A DNA stretch of 64,000 nucleotides from Paulinella micropora (lineage: Eukaryota > Cercozoa > Imbricatea > Euglyphida): assembly GCA_009731375.1 (NCBI GenBank), contig BJOX01000121.1, positions 844,914-908,913 on the forward strand, written 5' to 3'. The number at the start of each line of letters is the position of its first letter. Position 1 is the stretch's first letter. Under the pieces are notes generated by a model. The model saw nothing but the letters and a program-made list of their open reading frames with translations, had not been told where the DNA came from and searched no databases. The position numbers were made by a program, and so were the translations under genes. Positions 8,203-17,099 of this stretch are shown here, piece after piece.

Positions 8203-11200
8203 TTAAAATCCAAAAGGTCTAGTTTCAATCGCATTCTCTACAATTCCAATAACTTGTCTTTTCGTATATGTAAAACTAAATATCTTTTCTAAGTATTCGC
8301 TTGTTATTTTTTTCTTTTGTTTATCTCTTGTAATTTTGTTGTTTTCTATTATAACTACTTTTCCAGACTTCTCAATTCGCTTAGCAATCCGTAATTCTTC
8401 ATCAGTCTCCAACAATTCAGCCAGTTCATTTTTACCATTCTCAAATAATTCAGTGTTTGTAATACCTAGCCCGCAACTTATTACACTTAACATATTCGGT
8501 AAATTCAATGCTTTTTTCGTTTCATAGTTCATACTAAATCCTTTTACTTTCATACTGGCTTTACCATTATCTAATAAGTATCCATAACATTTCGGCCCGC
8601 CTCCCACAAAGGTTTTTATTTTTGCTCCTTTCAATTCATCTGTCCAATCTCCCAGTAAATCGCCTGTCTCTACATCCACCTCATTAATTTCTTTGTTAGT
8701 CGTATATATTACGCTGTCTGTGTCATGATACAATATCCTATTGCCTAATCTGTCCATCATATTGTAAAGTCTCATTCTCGCGTGGCATGTGGTAAATAAA
8801 GCAACCACAATATTTGTTTTAATCGGGTCGCTCACCGCATCCTGTTTTAAGTCATAACTGGCTTCTACAATTTTGTCGTTAATTATGTTAATATTTATAT
8901 TATCCACTGATTTATCGTTCAATAGTTTGTATAATGTATCTTTATCCTTTATCATTTTGTTCTGTGTTTTATTTTGTTTCTGTCCAAACTTACCCCATAA
9001 AGAGTTCAAGCACAACTTAGCCACTGCTCGCCGTCCTTCGTTTTTAAATATTTTGCTTTCATCCATCTTTACACCCATTTTGATTTCCATGCTGTTTATG
9101 TAATTTTGTTTTTCTGCTTCCGTATTACATCCCGCGGGGTATCCGCTGGACTCTTGTTTTACTTTCAAGAATGTCTTTATGTATTCTTTGAATAGGCTAC
9201 TGCTTTGTTCTTTCCAGTGCCATACTTCATATACTTTTATCAACTTATACCCTTTCTCTAAGGCCTTGTAAATTTCTGGAGTTGCCCATGTGCCTGTTAT
9301 TGCTCGTTCTTTATCTGTGTGCTTACATTCTCCATGTTGCTCAGTCATTCCGCACTTATCGCATAAGTAATACATCATCTTACCTCTGTCCGCCTTCGGT
9401 AAGACTGGGTGTAGTAAGCCTCTAGGTGGTAGCATCTTAACCTTAGCCACTCCGAAATATTCTCTGTTTATAATTTTATTTTCCATACTTTTTCTTTCCT
9501 CCTCATTGTTTGGTCTAATAATTATATGGTGTCCGCTTGGATAAAGGTCGTAATACATCACGGTCGGATAAAGTGAGCATATGTCAATATATTTCGCATA
9601 CTCATTATCATGTCGTGATTTCCAATATAATTTCAAAGCATTCACTCTACCTCCAAACATTGCCTCTCGTGGGTTTAGTCCTTCTTGTTCAGTAATTCGT
9701 TCGTTTGTATCCTCTGCCAGTCTTTCACTGGTTTTCATCAGGCTCCATTCGCACTCCCAGACACTTATTACTTTTGCTTGTTCGTTAAGTTGTTTTTCTC
9801 TTCTCATTGTTTCCTTGTATAGTTCGCCCATTGTCTTATTCTTCTTCACATTCAAAGCATTGCTATTCCAACACTTATCACATCCGTGCCAATGACACCC
9901 GTAAAACTCATAAGCGGTTTTGTTTTTCTCATCCCATCCATCTACATACACACGAGATTGCCCGAGTTGAAACATTTTTTCACCTCCGTTGAATGCGTGT
10001 TTAATATCAGTTTTATCTAACCTGCTTCTGTATGCTAACCATTCTACACAAGCCCTAGAAGTCATCCTGTTTTGCTTTTCCGCTTTCAATATCGCAATTG
10101 AATTCTCTGGCATAAACTTAGCACGATACAAAGCCATAACACAACTCGCAATAGTTGTATATTGAAAAGGGTCAATACCAAACTCTAGAAACTGGTTTCT
10201 AAAATCTATACAACCCTTTCTCAGTATATCAACATCTGAATGACAATACTCACCGATTTCCTTCGCCATATCAAAGTGGTTATGTGCTTTCACTTGTTCG
10301 TCATACCATTCAAGAAATTCTTTTCGTTTATCTCCTCGCATCGTGTCGTAGCCGTAATGTTTCTTATGTGGCATTACACCGACATAGTTTCTATTTTTTG
10401 CCGTATTGAAGAAGTGCGGGAAGAAACCTTTCTTAAGTTCCGTAAGTCCGAATGTCTTTGGAAAGTCTGACAATGGCATCGTAAGAAAACTTAGGCTGTC
10501 TATAAACCGATACTTCTTAAGTGTCATCATCATAATCTTACCACCTTCATAGATTACAAATGGAGTTTGTCCATTATCAACCAACCACTTAAGAATAAAC
10601 TGACAATCATAACCGCGGGCATTGTGCGCAATAAATGTAAATCCGCTGTGTTTAGTGTCAAAAGCCCAATTACAGAAATCTTGAATGTTCTTATGTATAA
10701 TAGGCGGTTCCTTCGCATCGTAATACTGGCTTTCCGCATGATTAACAATGTGCTCGCCTGTGTCCTGTGTCGCTTCAAAGTCAAAGAATATGTATTGCTC
10801 TGACGGCGGTAAGATTTCTTTTTGGACTATTTCACATTGGTGTTCAAGCGGTTTCACTAGTTTGCAATTTCGGCATTTCGCATATCCGCATTTGTGCTCA
10901 TCCTTCTTTCTGTAATTAAGACCGCACGATTTACATTTCGCTTTAACATCGCAGTTTGTCGTCCTGTGATTATTAAAGCATTCAGTGTTTGGAAACTTTC
11001 TATTACACTTCTCACATTCTTTCCACTGGCTCTTGTCATTTATTCCCTTACATCCGTTGGTTTCACAGATACTACATTTTGCTTCACAGGCATGTCTTTC
11101 CATATACCCTCTTAGACATAACTCACAGAAATTCTTTTTTCCTATCATAGACTTCATGTTAGTTATGGCATCGTAATGTCCTTCAGTCTTTAGAATGTAA

Positions 11201-12204
11201 AGGTTAGTCAGCCGTTCTCCGTTCGCATCAAGTAGTTCTGTTTTATAAATGATTTTGTCAGGAAATTCAACAATAACCAGATTGTATTTAATGTGATTAG
11301 CAAATGTATTAATTTCTGGTATTCCACACACATCCTTAATGACTTTCGCTTCATCGTGTAAAGCCTCTGCCATTTCCTGCTGTATCTTTCTTTTTCCCAT
11401 TAGTATTGTCTTGAATTTTGGATGTTTTTCAATTTTTGCTTTGACTACAACGATTGCTCGTGCTAAGCATAAGTTATCGCTGTTTGTAATACAGATTACT
11501 CCTTTCTTTCTGTATATATCCAATTTGTTCAAAACCTGTAGCCTTGTCCCGCCCGTCGGCATTTTAACAGATTTCAACACAAATTTTAATTTATCAAAGT
11601 TTATTCCGTTCTCATCCATGTAAAGACTTTCGTTGCTTTGAAATATTGCTGACAATCTTTCTAAAACTTTTTCAACCGAGATTTGATTAACTTTGTGCAA
11701 GCCTGTTGATACTTTTCCATAGTAATCAACAAACTCAATACCTAGGCTAACCTTATCTTCGGGTGCTTGTCGTTTTACAAAGTCGTTCAACACAATCTCA
11801 ATAAATCTTATCACATCGCGCATCGTGAATGATCGGAAGTTGCCGTTAATCCTTACCGCATATCGGCTTTCATTTATTCCTAGTTCGTGTTCCTTGCTGT
11901 CGTCCCTCATGATATCATAATTACCATACCGCAACAAGTCTCTGTAATTTTCTTTCATCTCTTTTTTCTCTTCAATCGTAGGTAAAGGTGGTGCTATTGG
12001 TATAGCATGGTGCTCAAAATACACCGCACCTCTTACTTGGTTCAAGTAGTTTTGGGCTGTCGGTGTATCAATTTTATACCCCCTTACCTTCGGTTTGATA
12101 TATAGCACATCCCGACCCCTGACAGACTTTATTTCGTAATTTATCTTATATTCCCTTAATCTATCCAACCTGTAGACCTTGCCGTTATATGTGTGTGTCT
12201 CCAT
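8203..12204 (-). CDS. polB: Protein-primed-type family B DNA polymerase
   Basis: This 1333-aa replicative polymerase has all family B motifs. The exonuclease is ExoI 473-478 (FFDFEA), ExoII 524-532 (FIAHNARGY) and ExoIII 653-659 (YCHSDVD). The polymerase is motif A 873-880 (IDICSLYP), motif B 1063-1073 (KLCLNSLWGKF) and motif C 1159-1164 (YHDTDS). Between them, FYGCHWHGCDKC (767-778) is the Cys/His motif seen in Polinton-type and mitochondrial-plasmid polymerases. A Cys-rich region at about 360-460 (repeated CxxC pairs) probably binds zinc, and the N-terminal 350 residues could hold a terminal-protein-like part, which is unproven. All catalytic residues are intact. It is the largest gene of the viral segment and reads opposite to the virion genes. 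Confidence 0.9.
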   Translation of the reverse strand: METHTYNGKVYRLDRLREYKINYEIKSVRGRDVLYIKPKVRGYKIDTPTAQNYLNQVRGAVYFEHHAIPIAPPLPTIEEKKEMKENYRDLLRYGNYDIMRDDSKEHELGINESRYAVRINGNFRSFTMRDVIRFIEIVLNDFVKRQAPEDKVSLGIEFVDYYGKVSTGLHKVNQISVEKVLERLSAIFQSNESLYMDENGINFDKLKFVLKSVKMPTGGTRLQVLNKLDIYRKKGVICITNSDNLCLARAIVVVKAKIEKHPKFKTILMGKRKIQQEMAEALHDEAKVIKDVCGIPEINTFANHIKYNLVIVEFPDKIIYKTELLDANGERLTNLYILKTEGHYDAITNMKSMIGKKNFCELCLRGYMERHACEAKCSICETNGCKGINDKSQWKECEKCNRKFPNTECFNNHRTTNCDVKAKCKSCGLNYRKKDEHKCGYAKCRNCKLVKPLEHQCEIVQKEILPPSEQYIFFDFEATQDTGEHIVNHAESQYYDAKEPPIIHKNIQDFCNWAFDTKHSGFTFIAHNARGYDCQFILKWLVDNGQTPFVIYEGGKIMMMTLKKYRFIDSLSFLTMPLSDFPKTFGLTELKKGFFPHFFNTAKNRNYVGVMPHKKHYGYDTMRGDKRKEFLEWYDEQVKAHNHFDMAKEIGEYCHSDVDILRKGCIDFRNQFLEFGIDPFQYTTIASCVMALYRAKFMPENSIAILKAEKQNRMTSRACVEWLAYRSRLDKTDIKHAFNGGEKMFQLGQSRVYVDGWDEKNKTAYEFYGCHWHGCDKCWNSNALNVKKNKTMGELYKETMRREKQLNEQAKVISVWECEWSLMKTSERLAEDTNERITEQEGLNPREAMFGGRVNALKLYWKSRHDNEYAKYIDICSLYPTVMYYDLYPSGHHIIIRPNNEEERKSMENKIINREYFGVAKVKMLPPRGLLHPVLPKADRGKMMYYLCDKCGMTEQHGECKHTDKERAITGTWATPEIYKALEKGYKLIKVYEVWHWKEQSSSLFKEYIKTFLKVKQESSGYPAGCNTEAEKQNYINSMEIKMGVKMDESKIFKNEGRRAVAKLCLNSLWGKFGQKQNKTQNKMIKDKDTLYKLLNDKSVDNININIINDKIVEASYDLKQDAVSDPIKTNIVVALFTTCHARMRLYNMMDRLGNRILYHDTDSVIYTTNKEINEVDVETGDLLGDWTDELKGAKIKTFVGGGPKCYGYLLDNGKASMKVKGFSMNYETKKALNLPNMLSVISCGLGITNTELFENGKNELAELLETDEELRIAKRIEKSGKVVIIENNKITRDKQKKKITSEYLEKIFSFTYTKRQVIGIVENAIETRPFGF

Positions 12205-12211
12205 GTTTGAT

Positions 12212-12218
12212 AATATAT
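12212..12218 (-). promoter_or_regulatory. TATA-like box before polB
   Basis: On the minus strand TATATTA lies 7 nt before the polymerase ATG. The 158-nt spacer to the next gene (12,205-12,362) is otherwise AT-rich, with a duplicated TTAAATAGAAATT. Confidence 0.45.
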
Positions 12219-12362
12219 CAGTGTGTCAATTTTTTTTTCTAAATTAAATATTAAATAGAAATTTTTTATATTTATAAATTTTCAATCATTTAAATAGAAA
12301 TTAAAATTTTTTCATTTTTTTGAAATATGTCTTTTGGAGTTATTGTGTGTAATAAGTGCTGA

Positions 12363-12944
12363 TTAAGATACACCTATAAAATTACATAACTCACAATAAT
12401 ATTTTTTACTCTCTCTTATTTTATCAAACCTCTCCTTTTGCTTACAATTTAAAATGTTTTTGTTTATTGCCCAGTATTGCTTTTGATACTCTCTAACTTT
12501 CTTACTTTCTTTTTCATAATATTGTTTATGATATTGCTTGTGGTATTGTTTTTGATATTCAATTCGTTTCCTTTCGTTCTCATCTTTAAATTCTCGTTCA
12601 TCAAATTTATGACGTTCTCTTGTTCCATCAGTAATATTAGGGCCAATAGCATTATTTAAATTTAATGTAGGTTTCAATTCATCTATATATTTCTGTTCAA
12701 CCGCCCTTTGTTTATCAATGTTGTAATTTTCAATTACTTCCTCGTGAATTAAAACACACTTAAAATTTTGAAGTCCTTTATTCTTCATATGATTGTATAA
12801 CTTTCTATTAATTCCTTTCTTGCAGAGTAATTTATGATGACTGAACCTGCTTGATAATCTTTTTTGAATTGTGCTTCCAATGCAATATTCCTTGTCGGTT
12901 TGGTCTTCAGCATTAAAGATTTTGTACATTTTCAAGGTTGTCAT
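12363..12944 (-). CDS. GIY-YIG family endonuclease
   Basis: The 193-aa product starts with a GIY-YIG nuclease domain: MYKIF (6-10) and YCIG (20-23) form the signature strands, RLSSR follows, and Glu83 in VEQKYIDELKP is the likely metal ligand. A Lys/Gln/Tyr-rich helix with QYHKQYHKQYY repeats comes next, and the end holds CELC, half of a possible zinc site. Such nucleases are frequent in virophages and large viruses as homing-type or recombination enzymes. It is the right-most recognisable viral gene and shares the direction of the polymerase. A TATATATA box (12,952-12,959) precedes the ATG by 7 nt. Confidence 0.8.
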   Translation of the reverse strand: MTTLKMYKIFNAEDQTDKEYCIGSTIQKRLSSRFSHHKLLCKKGINRKLYNHMKNKGLQNFKCVLIHEEVIENYNIDKQRAVEQKYIDELKPTLNLNNAIGPNITDGTRERHKFDEREFKDENERKRIEYQKQYHKQYHKQYYEKESKKVREYQKQYWAINKNILNCKQKERFDKIRESKKYYCELCNFIGVS

Positions 12945-13011
12945 TTCTCTCTATATATAATACAAATATTTTATTTCTTTAAAATAATTAAATTTTTTTA
13001 AAAACGATGTT

Positions 13012-13330
13012 TGAAAACGACAAGCGTAGCGGTCGGCTTTCAAATATCAATAGGTAGCCGTTTTTTCTTTCTTTTGTCTGCTTATAAATAGATAGACGAA
13101 ATAATGAATAACGGCTCTTAGTGGAAAAACACTTCCCCACCAGAGACCTAGGGGCTCAGGACAATTTATCCTCTTGCCAGATTTTGACAAACTGGAAAGT
13201 GGTGAACTTTTTCATTTGCCAGATTTTGCGAAACTGGACAACTATTCATAATAAGAGAGATTTTAATGAAATTGATGTTTTGAACTTAGAGAGAATAGGT
13301 AGCCTCAAAACTAAATAACGGCTCTTAGTG
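13012..13330. other. Right border zone of the viral segment
   Basis: A partial third copy of the viral intergenic repeat (ACGATGTTTGAAAACG, then CGAC-AAGCGTAGC-GGTCG) ends near 13,050. AATAGGTAGCC and AATAACGGCTCTTAGTG then occur in this order at 13,049/13,107 and again at 13,294/13,314. Between them, LTGCCAGATTTTG-type 27-nt segments repeat at 13,170 and 13,212. From 13,243 the sequence matches a dispersed repeat also found near 52.2 kb. The virus-host junction therefore probably lies in this zone, but no terminal inverted repeat can be confirmed because the other viral end is outside the window. No gene is seen here. Confidence 0.5.
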
Positions 13331-13385
13331 TGGTTTCTGTAGAGAAACTGCACTGAAAAAGTGTGCCAAAGTGCGACCCTATACT
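13243..13385 (+). repeat. Dispersed repeat A, copy 1
   Basis: The segment from AGAGATTTTAATGAAATTG through CGGCTCTTAGTGTGGTTTC to the CTGCACTGAA region matches the reverse complement of 52,200-52,325. Relative to that copy it carries an extra 22 nt (AGGTAGCCTC...AAATAA) before CGGCTCTTAGTG. Confidence 0.7.
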
Positions 13386-13387
13386 AC

Positions 13388-13719
13388 TACCTATGTATTC
13401 CCTAGAAAAGCATGCAGTCTGCAAACACTTTTATGCATAAAAGCGTGGGAAAGCTGTTGCCAAAAAAAAAGGTAAAAAAGTTTTCTCCGAAAAAATCCAA
13501 CCGATGTCAACTAAATTTGTGATTTTTATCCGCATTCCTTGAACTGACTCAGTGAATTAAATTCTGCTGCACTGACCATTTCCAGACGCTAAAACAGTAG
13601 CTTAAGTGAGAAAAGTCACATTAACGCTAGCCTAAATTAGAACTGATGTAATTGGAAGCGACACTTGATCCAAATATGCATAAAAATGCTACATTGGCAT
13701 TGCATAGAACTGCCACACA
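13388..13719 (+). repeat. Dispersed repeat B, copy 1
   Basis: About 330 bp beginning CTATGTATTCCCTAGAAAAG and ending TAGAACTGCCACACA is nearly identical to 52,542-52,877 in the same orientation, with small indels. No coding capacity. The two copies end at the same base and continue into unrelated sequence, so this is probably the end of a transposable element. Confidence 0.75.
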
Positions 13720-13904
13720 TGATTCAGCAGAAATGTTAATCTCAATCTAGGTCCTTCGTAAATGCAACTTCCTCACTGAAAAAAACTTTTAATGCAAAAA
13801 TTCCGACCGGTCGTACGCGTGCCGTGCCGAATCTTTTACCTCTGGCGGGAAGCTGTTGACTGAGTCTAGTCAGTGTCAAAAGCACAATTGGAAATTATCA
13901 AGAA

Positions 13905-13990
13905 GATGTTCAATGCATGCATTGAAAATACAATGAATGCATTGAAAATCCAATGCACCAATTGAAATTTCAATGCATGCATTGATACTA
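13905..13990. repeat. ATGCATGCAT palindrome cluster 1
   Basis: About five copies of AATGCATGCATTGA-like palindromes, some degenerate (CCAATTGAA), lie just left of the transposase-like ORF. The larger cluster is at 15,355-15,810. Confidence 0.65.
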
Positions 13991-14034
13991 CCTCAGAGTT
14001 TTTATGTTAACTGTCTTTAAACTCCCTGTTGTAG

Positions 14035-14655
14035 GTGGTAGAAATTGCGTCTGGGCTGCCCAAAACAGAGCATTCGTACTGGCTGCACCAGTTCTGTTGT
14101 AGAGTTCTTGTGCACATGAGAGATTGGGGCCCTCTACCGGAAGTGCAAGCTTTTGATCTGGAACACCAAGGAGGAGAATTCAAGAAGCAAGTGCACAATC
14201 TGAAGCACTCGGAGGACACTTTCATGAACAGTTGGAGTAATGCGGCACCAATGTGGACCTTGCTCAGCTTGCGCCAGGCAAATCTTTACGTCAAGGATAA
14301 GCTGATCATGCCAGGCTTCCGTTCCTGCCAGAAGAACCTCAGCTACGCATGCAACGTCGCACTCAAAGACGTGGCTAACAACCTGATTTTCAGCCGAGTG
14401 CTCTTGCCGAAACCAATGCATTTCGTGGAGCTGCAGGAGTTTATGAACAACTGCTGGAGGCAGCTACCGGGTTGGCAAGGGTTGGGTCAGCGTCCAGTAC
14501 TGACCGCAGCAAACACCAAACTAACAAAGTTCATGAGGTGCAAGGGATTCCTGATGATGTCAACCAGGTCTGTAAGGGGTGAGCGCTTTGGGGGTGGCTG
14601 CTGCTTTCTCACTGTTGAAAATATCAAGCAGACGTTCCCTCGTCGCTGCTGGTGA
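14035..14655 (+). CDS. Transposase-derived ORF with a DUF4218-like region (CACTA-type), tentative
   Basis: The 206-aa ORF follows a possible splice acceptor (TTGTAG at 14,030-14,035). The segment HSYWLHQFCCRVLVHMRDWG, then PLPEVQAFDLEHQGGEFKKQ, recalls the DUF4218 part of CACTA/EnSpm transposase proteins, where a GP..., FER/FDxE and G-x-LKK pattern is typical. After KGFLMMSTRSV a donor-like GTAAGG appears, so the last 25 or so residues may be intronic. The similarity is by eye and weak. It lies between two palindrome clusters, and a second transposase-like fragment sits on the opposite strand at 15,926-16,330. Confidence 0.35.
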   Translation: MVEIASGLPKTEHSYWLHQFCCRVLVHMRDWGPLPEVQAFDLEHQGGEFKKQVHNLKHSEDTFMNSWSNAAPMWTLLSLRQANLYVKDKLIMPGFRSCQKNLSYACNVALKDVANNLIFSRVLLPKPMHFVELQEFMNNCWRQLPGWQGLGQRPVLTAANTKLTKFMRCKGFLMMSTRSVRGERFGGGCCFLTVENIKQTFPRRCW

Positions 14656-14894
14656 GTTACAGTGGCAGGCAGGTACGTAGCTGCAGTGCACTGGTATGCT
14701 CACATTGCGTATAATGTGTACGCGTGTGATTTGGTGAGAGTGGAACTTTTGCGCGCAAGAAAGCAAAATGATCACTTGTGGGTGGGCGATACATTCCCTC
14801 TCCAACCATCCATGACTTTTGTTCCTGTCAGCTTTCTTGACATTCCTTGCATCGTCGCTCCGGTTCCGAACTTACACACACTCGATTCTATTTC

Positions 14895-15161
14895 ATGGAA
14901 TTAAATATCAGTGACTATCTGCCACCTGAATTGAAAGAAGATATCGATCGTCGTGAAGGAGAAGAAGATGACAAACAGAAAGAAGGCGTCGCAGAGGAAG
15001 AGGAAGTTCAAGAATTAAATGAAGAAGATGATGTTCAAGAAAAATTAGAATTAGAAGAAGAAGAAGAAGAAGAAGAAGAAGAAGAAGAAGAAGAAGAAGA
15101 AGAAGAAGAAGAAGAAGAAGAAGAAGAAGAAGAAGAAGAAGAAGATATGTATGATGGCTGA
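14895..15161 (+). CDS. Short acidic ORF with a poly-Glu microsatellite
   Basis: An 88-aa reading frame starts MELNISDYLPPELKEDID and ends in a run of about 35 Glu encoded by (GAA)n, then DMYDG. The first 50 residues have mixed composition and may be genuine coding sequence; the tail is microsatellite. Function unknown, and it could be an exon of the neighbouring transposon. Confidence 0.25.
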   Translation: MELNISDYLPPELKEDIDRREGEEDDKQKEGVAEEEEVQELNEEDDVQEKLELEEEEEEEEEEEEEEEEEEEEEEEEEEEEEEDMYDG

Positions 15162-15354
15162 AGTGAAGAAGAGGAAGGTGGAAGAAATGTATGATGACAG
15201 AAATGAAAACGGAGTGGAGCAATGATCAAAAAAATCAAAAAGTTAATTTACTGACTCGTTAAACGTGTTATTTACTTACTAGTTCAAGGCGTTCTTGGTA
15301 TTAAATGATTACACTACATAGATATTTATCAATACATGCACTGAATTACCCATG

Positions 15355-15810
15355 TTAATGCATGCATTGAAAATCAATGCATGCATTGAAAAGACACATT
15401 TCAATGCATGCATTGAAAATTAAATGCATGCATTGAACATCAATGCATGCAGTGAAATACTGCTCCATTGACATTTTAATGCATGTATTGAAAATCAATG
15501 CATGCATTGATCTGTGCTGCATTGACATTTGAATGCATGCATTGAAAATCAATGCATGCATTGAAACACACATTTCTGTGCTGCATTGCAATTTCGATGC
15601 ATGCATTGGAAATCAATGCATGCATTGGAAATCAATGCATGCATTGAAACACACATTTCTGTGCTGCATTGACGTTTCAATGCATGCATTGATACACATT
15701 TCCAGTGTATTGAAATATCAATGCATTTCAATGCATCATGTATTGACGTTTCAATGCATGCATTGAAACTTCAATGTACTGCATTGAAATTTCAATGCAT
15801 GCATTTACAT
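15355..15810. repeat. ATGCATGCAT palindrome cluster 2
   Basis: At least fifteen copies of the 16-nt palindrome TCAATGCATGCATTGA and variants are spaced 18-60 nt apart, joined by a recurring linker (CACATTTCTGTGCTGCATTG). Dense short motifs next to transposase fragments resemble the subterminal repeats that CACTA transposases bind. Peptides read from this array are not genes. Confidence 0.75.
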
Positions 15811-15925
15811 TCCGGTGTCATAGCGAATTCGGATGAATGGGCAGGCTCTGCCGCCGACGCTGAGTCGGAAGCAGTTGCTAGCCAGCAATCACTTCGTCCG
15901 CCCTTGCGCAGCTCTGCACGCTCAG

Positions 15926-16330
15926 TCAGGGCAAGAACCTGGATGGCACGCTTCGTTGACGAGGAAGTGCTCGGATGCTCTTGAATCGACTGCAGACTTC
16001 GTACCTTGCATCCTCATCGAGTGCAAAGAGAGCGTACAAATCCATGCACGCTTGAACAGCATTGGCTCGGACTTGGTAAGCGGCTTCCTCCCTCTGGATG
16101 GCTGCGGCGTAGACCTGGTCTGATTCACCAGCTTGCTTATCTCGCTCCACAAATGGAGGCAAAGGCTGGATATTCACACCTTTCGACTTCAACACTCCTG
16201 GCTGCCAAAGCCAGGTGGTCTGGATGAGGTGCTGGAACATATTCCATAACAAGTGCATGTTGTCAGGGTAAGTGTCTCGTATGACGTCAAAATCAGCTAC
16301 ACCACTCAAAGCGCCGCGGAACTTAACACC
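15926..16330 (-). pseudogene. Transposase fragment on the minus strand, tentative
   Basis: Starting after a splice-acceptor-like TGCAG on the minus strand, the frame reads GVKFRGALSGVADFDVIRDT, then YPDNMHLLWNMFQHLI. A D-x-MH motif after a G-V-x-G start is typical of CACTA/EnSpm and related transposase proteins. The rest is rich in Gln/Ala with no recognised domain. It faces the opposite way to the ORF at 14,035, so the element is either rearranged or two elements lie here. Upstream on the minus strand (16,331-16,693) the frame stays open by antisense of another ORF and is not included. Confidence 0.35.
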
Positions 16331-16448
16331 TGCACAGTATAACAGCAACGGTTTCAGTAAGAATGGATAGGAAAAGAAAAAGGGAGAGAGATAGAGAGAG
16401 AGAGAAAGAGAGAGAGAGAGAGTGCAGCCAGCTTTTTTTGTGAACAAA

Positions 16449-16928
16449 ATGGCACAGAACCTTTTCGTACAATTGTTGCGGGACAACGACCTGAAAGATG
16501 ATGATATCAACCGACTGCCGCGCCTAGCCGAAAGAGCCACTGCCAAAGCCGCACAAGACGGCACGCTCGTGCTGCCTAGTATAGCTCTGCGCGAGAGATA
16601 CTGGGAACTAGCCTGGCCCATCACTGACGGCAGCTTCGAGCGGGCGCTGAGCACGAACCGCGCGCTGACCATCGTCCTCATGCTACCTGCCACTTTGCGA
16701 CCCGACCAAAGGAGCCGGTTCGTTGCAGACGAGCTCTACCGTATTCTTACCTTGCTGTTCAACCGGCACGTGTACGACGATTTCTTGACCTACCTCTCGC
16801 GGCTTTGCGCGCTGCTGCGGCATGGCTGCATGTACGAGTGCCAGTACGCTGAAACACAACCACCAGAACCACCATTCAAGGTACCAAAGCTTTCTTTCAT
16901 CGTAGAGAATTACAAACAGAACCTGTAA
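16449..16928 (+). CDS. Hypothetical protein
   Basis: The 159-aa product starts MAQNLFVQLLRDNDLKDDD. It is mostly helical with no recognised motif, and GC content is higher than in the repeats around it. The frame after its stop, in another phase, stays open (16,931-17,170) with amino-acid-like composition (GLGQMLFCQRLLDPLYLVQN), so the original protein may have been longer and frameshifted. It is intronless and leads a compact block that continues with the LRR-like gene on the same strand. Function unknown. Confidence 0.4.
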   Translation: MAQNLFVQLLRDNDLKDDDINRLPRLAERATAKAAQDGTLVLPSIALRERYWELAWPITDGSFERALSTNRALTIVLMLPATLRPDQRSRFVADELYRILTLLFNRHVYDDFLTYLSRLCALLRHGCMYECQYAETQPPEPPFKVPKLSFIVENYKQNL

Positions 16929-17099
16929 GAGAGGTTGCTGGACTTGTTTCAGATAATACTCGCGTTGACGCTTACGGGCTGGGGCAGATGCTGTTTTGCC
17001 AACGCTTGCTAGACCCACTGTACCTAGTTCAGAACTACACGTTGCCCGATTCAGCCTCGCTACCACTAGTTAGTGACCGCATGCTCATGGGTTGGGCGC

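Noticed and set aside
15355-15810. Reading frames of the MHALKINACIETH type on both strands
   Set aside because: They are translations of the AATGCATGCATTGA array, which is open in several frames because the repeat lacks stops.
15355-15810. Possible CRISPR array
   Set aside because: Repeats are palindromic and irregularly spaced, with no unique spacers of constant length and no cas genes; the genome is eukaryotic.
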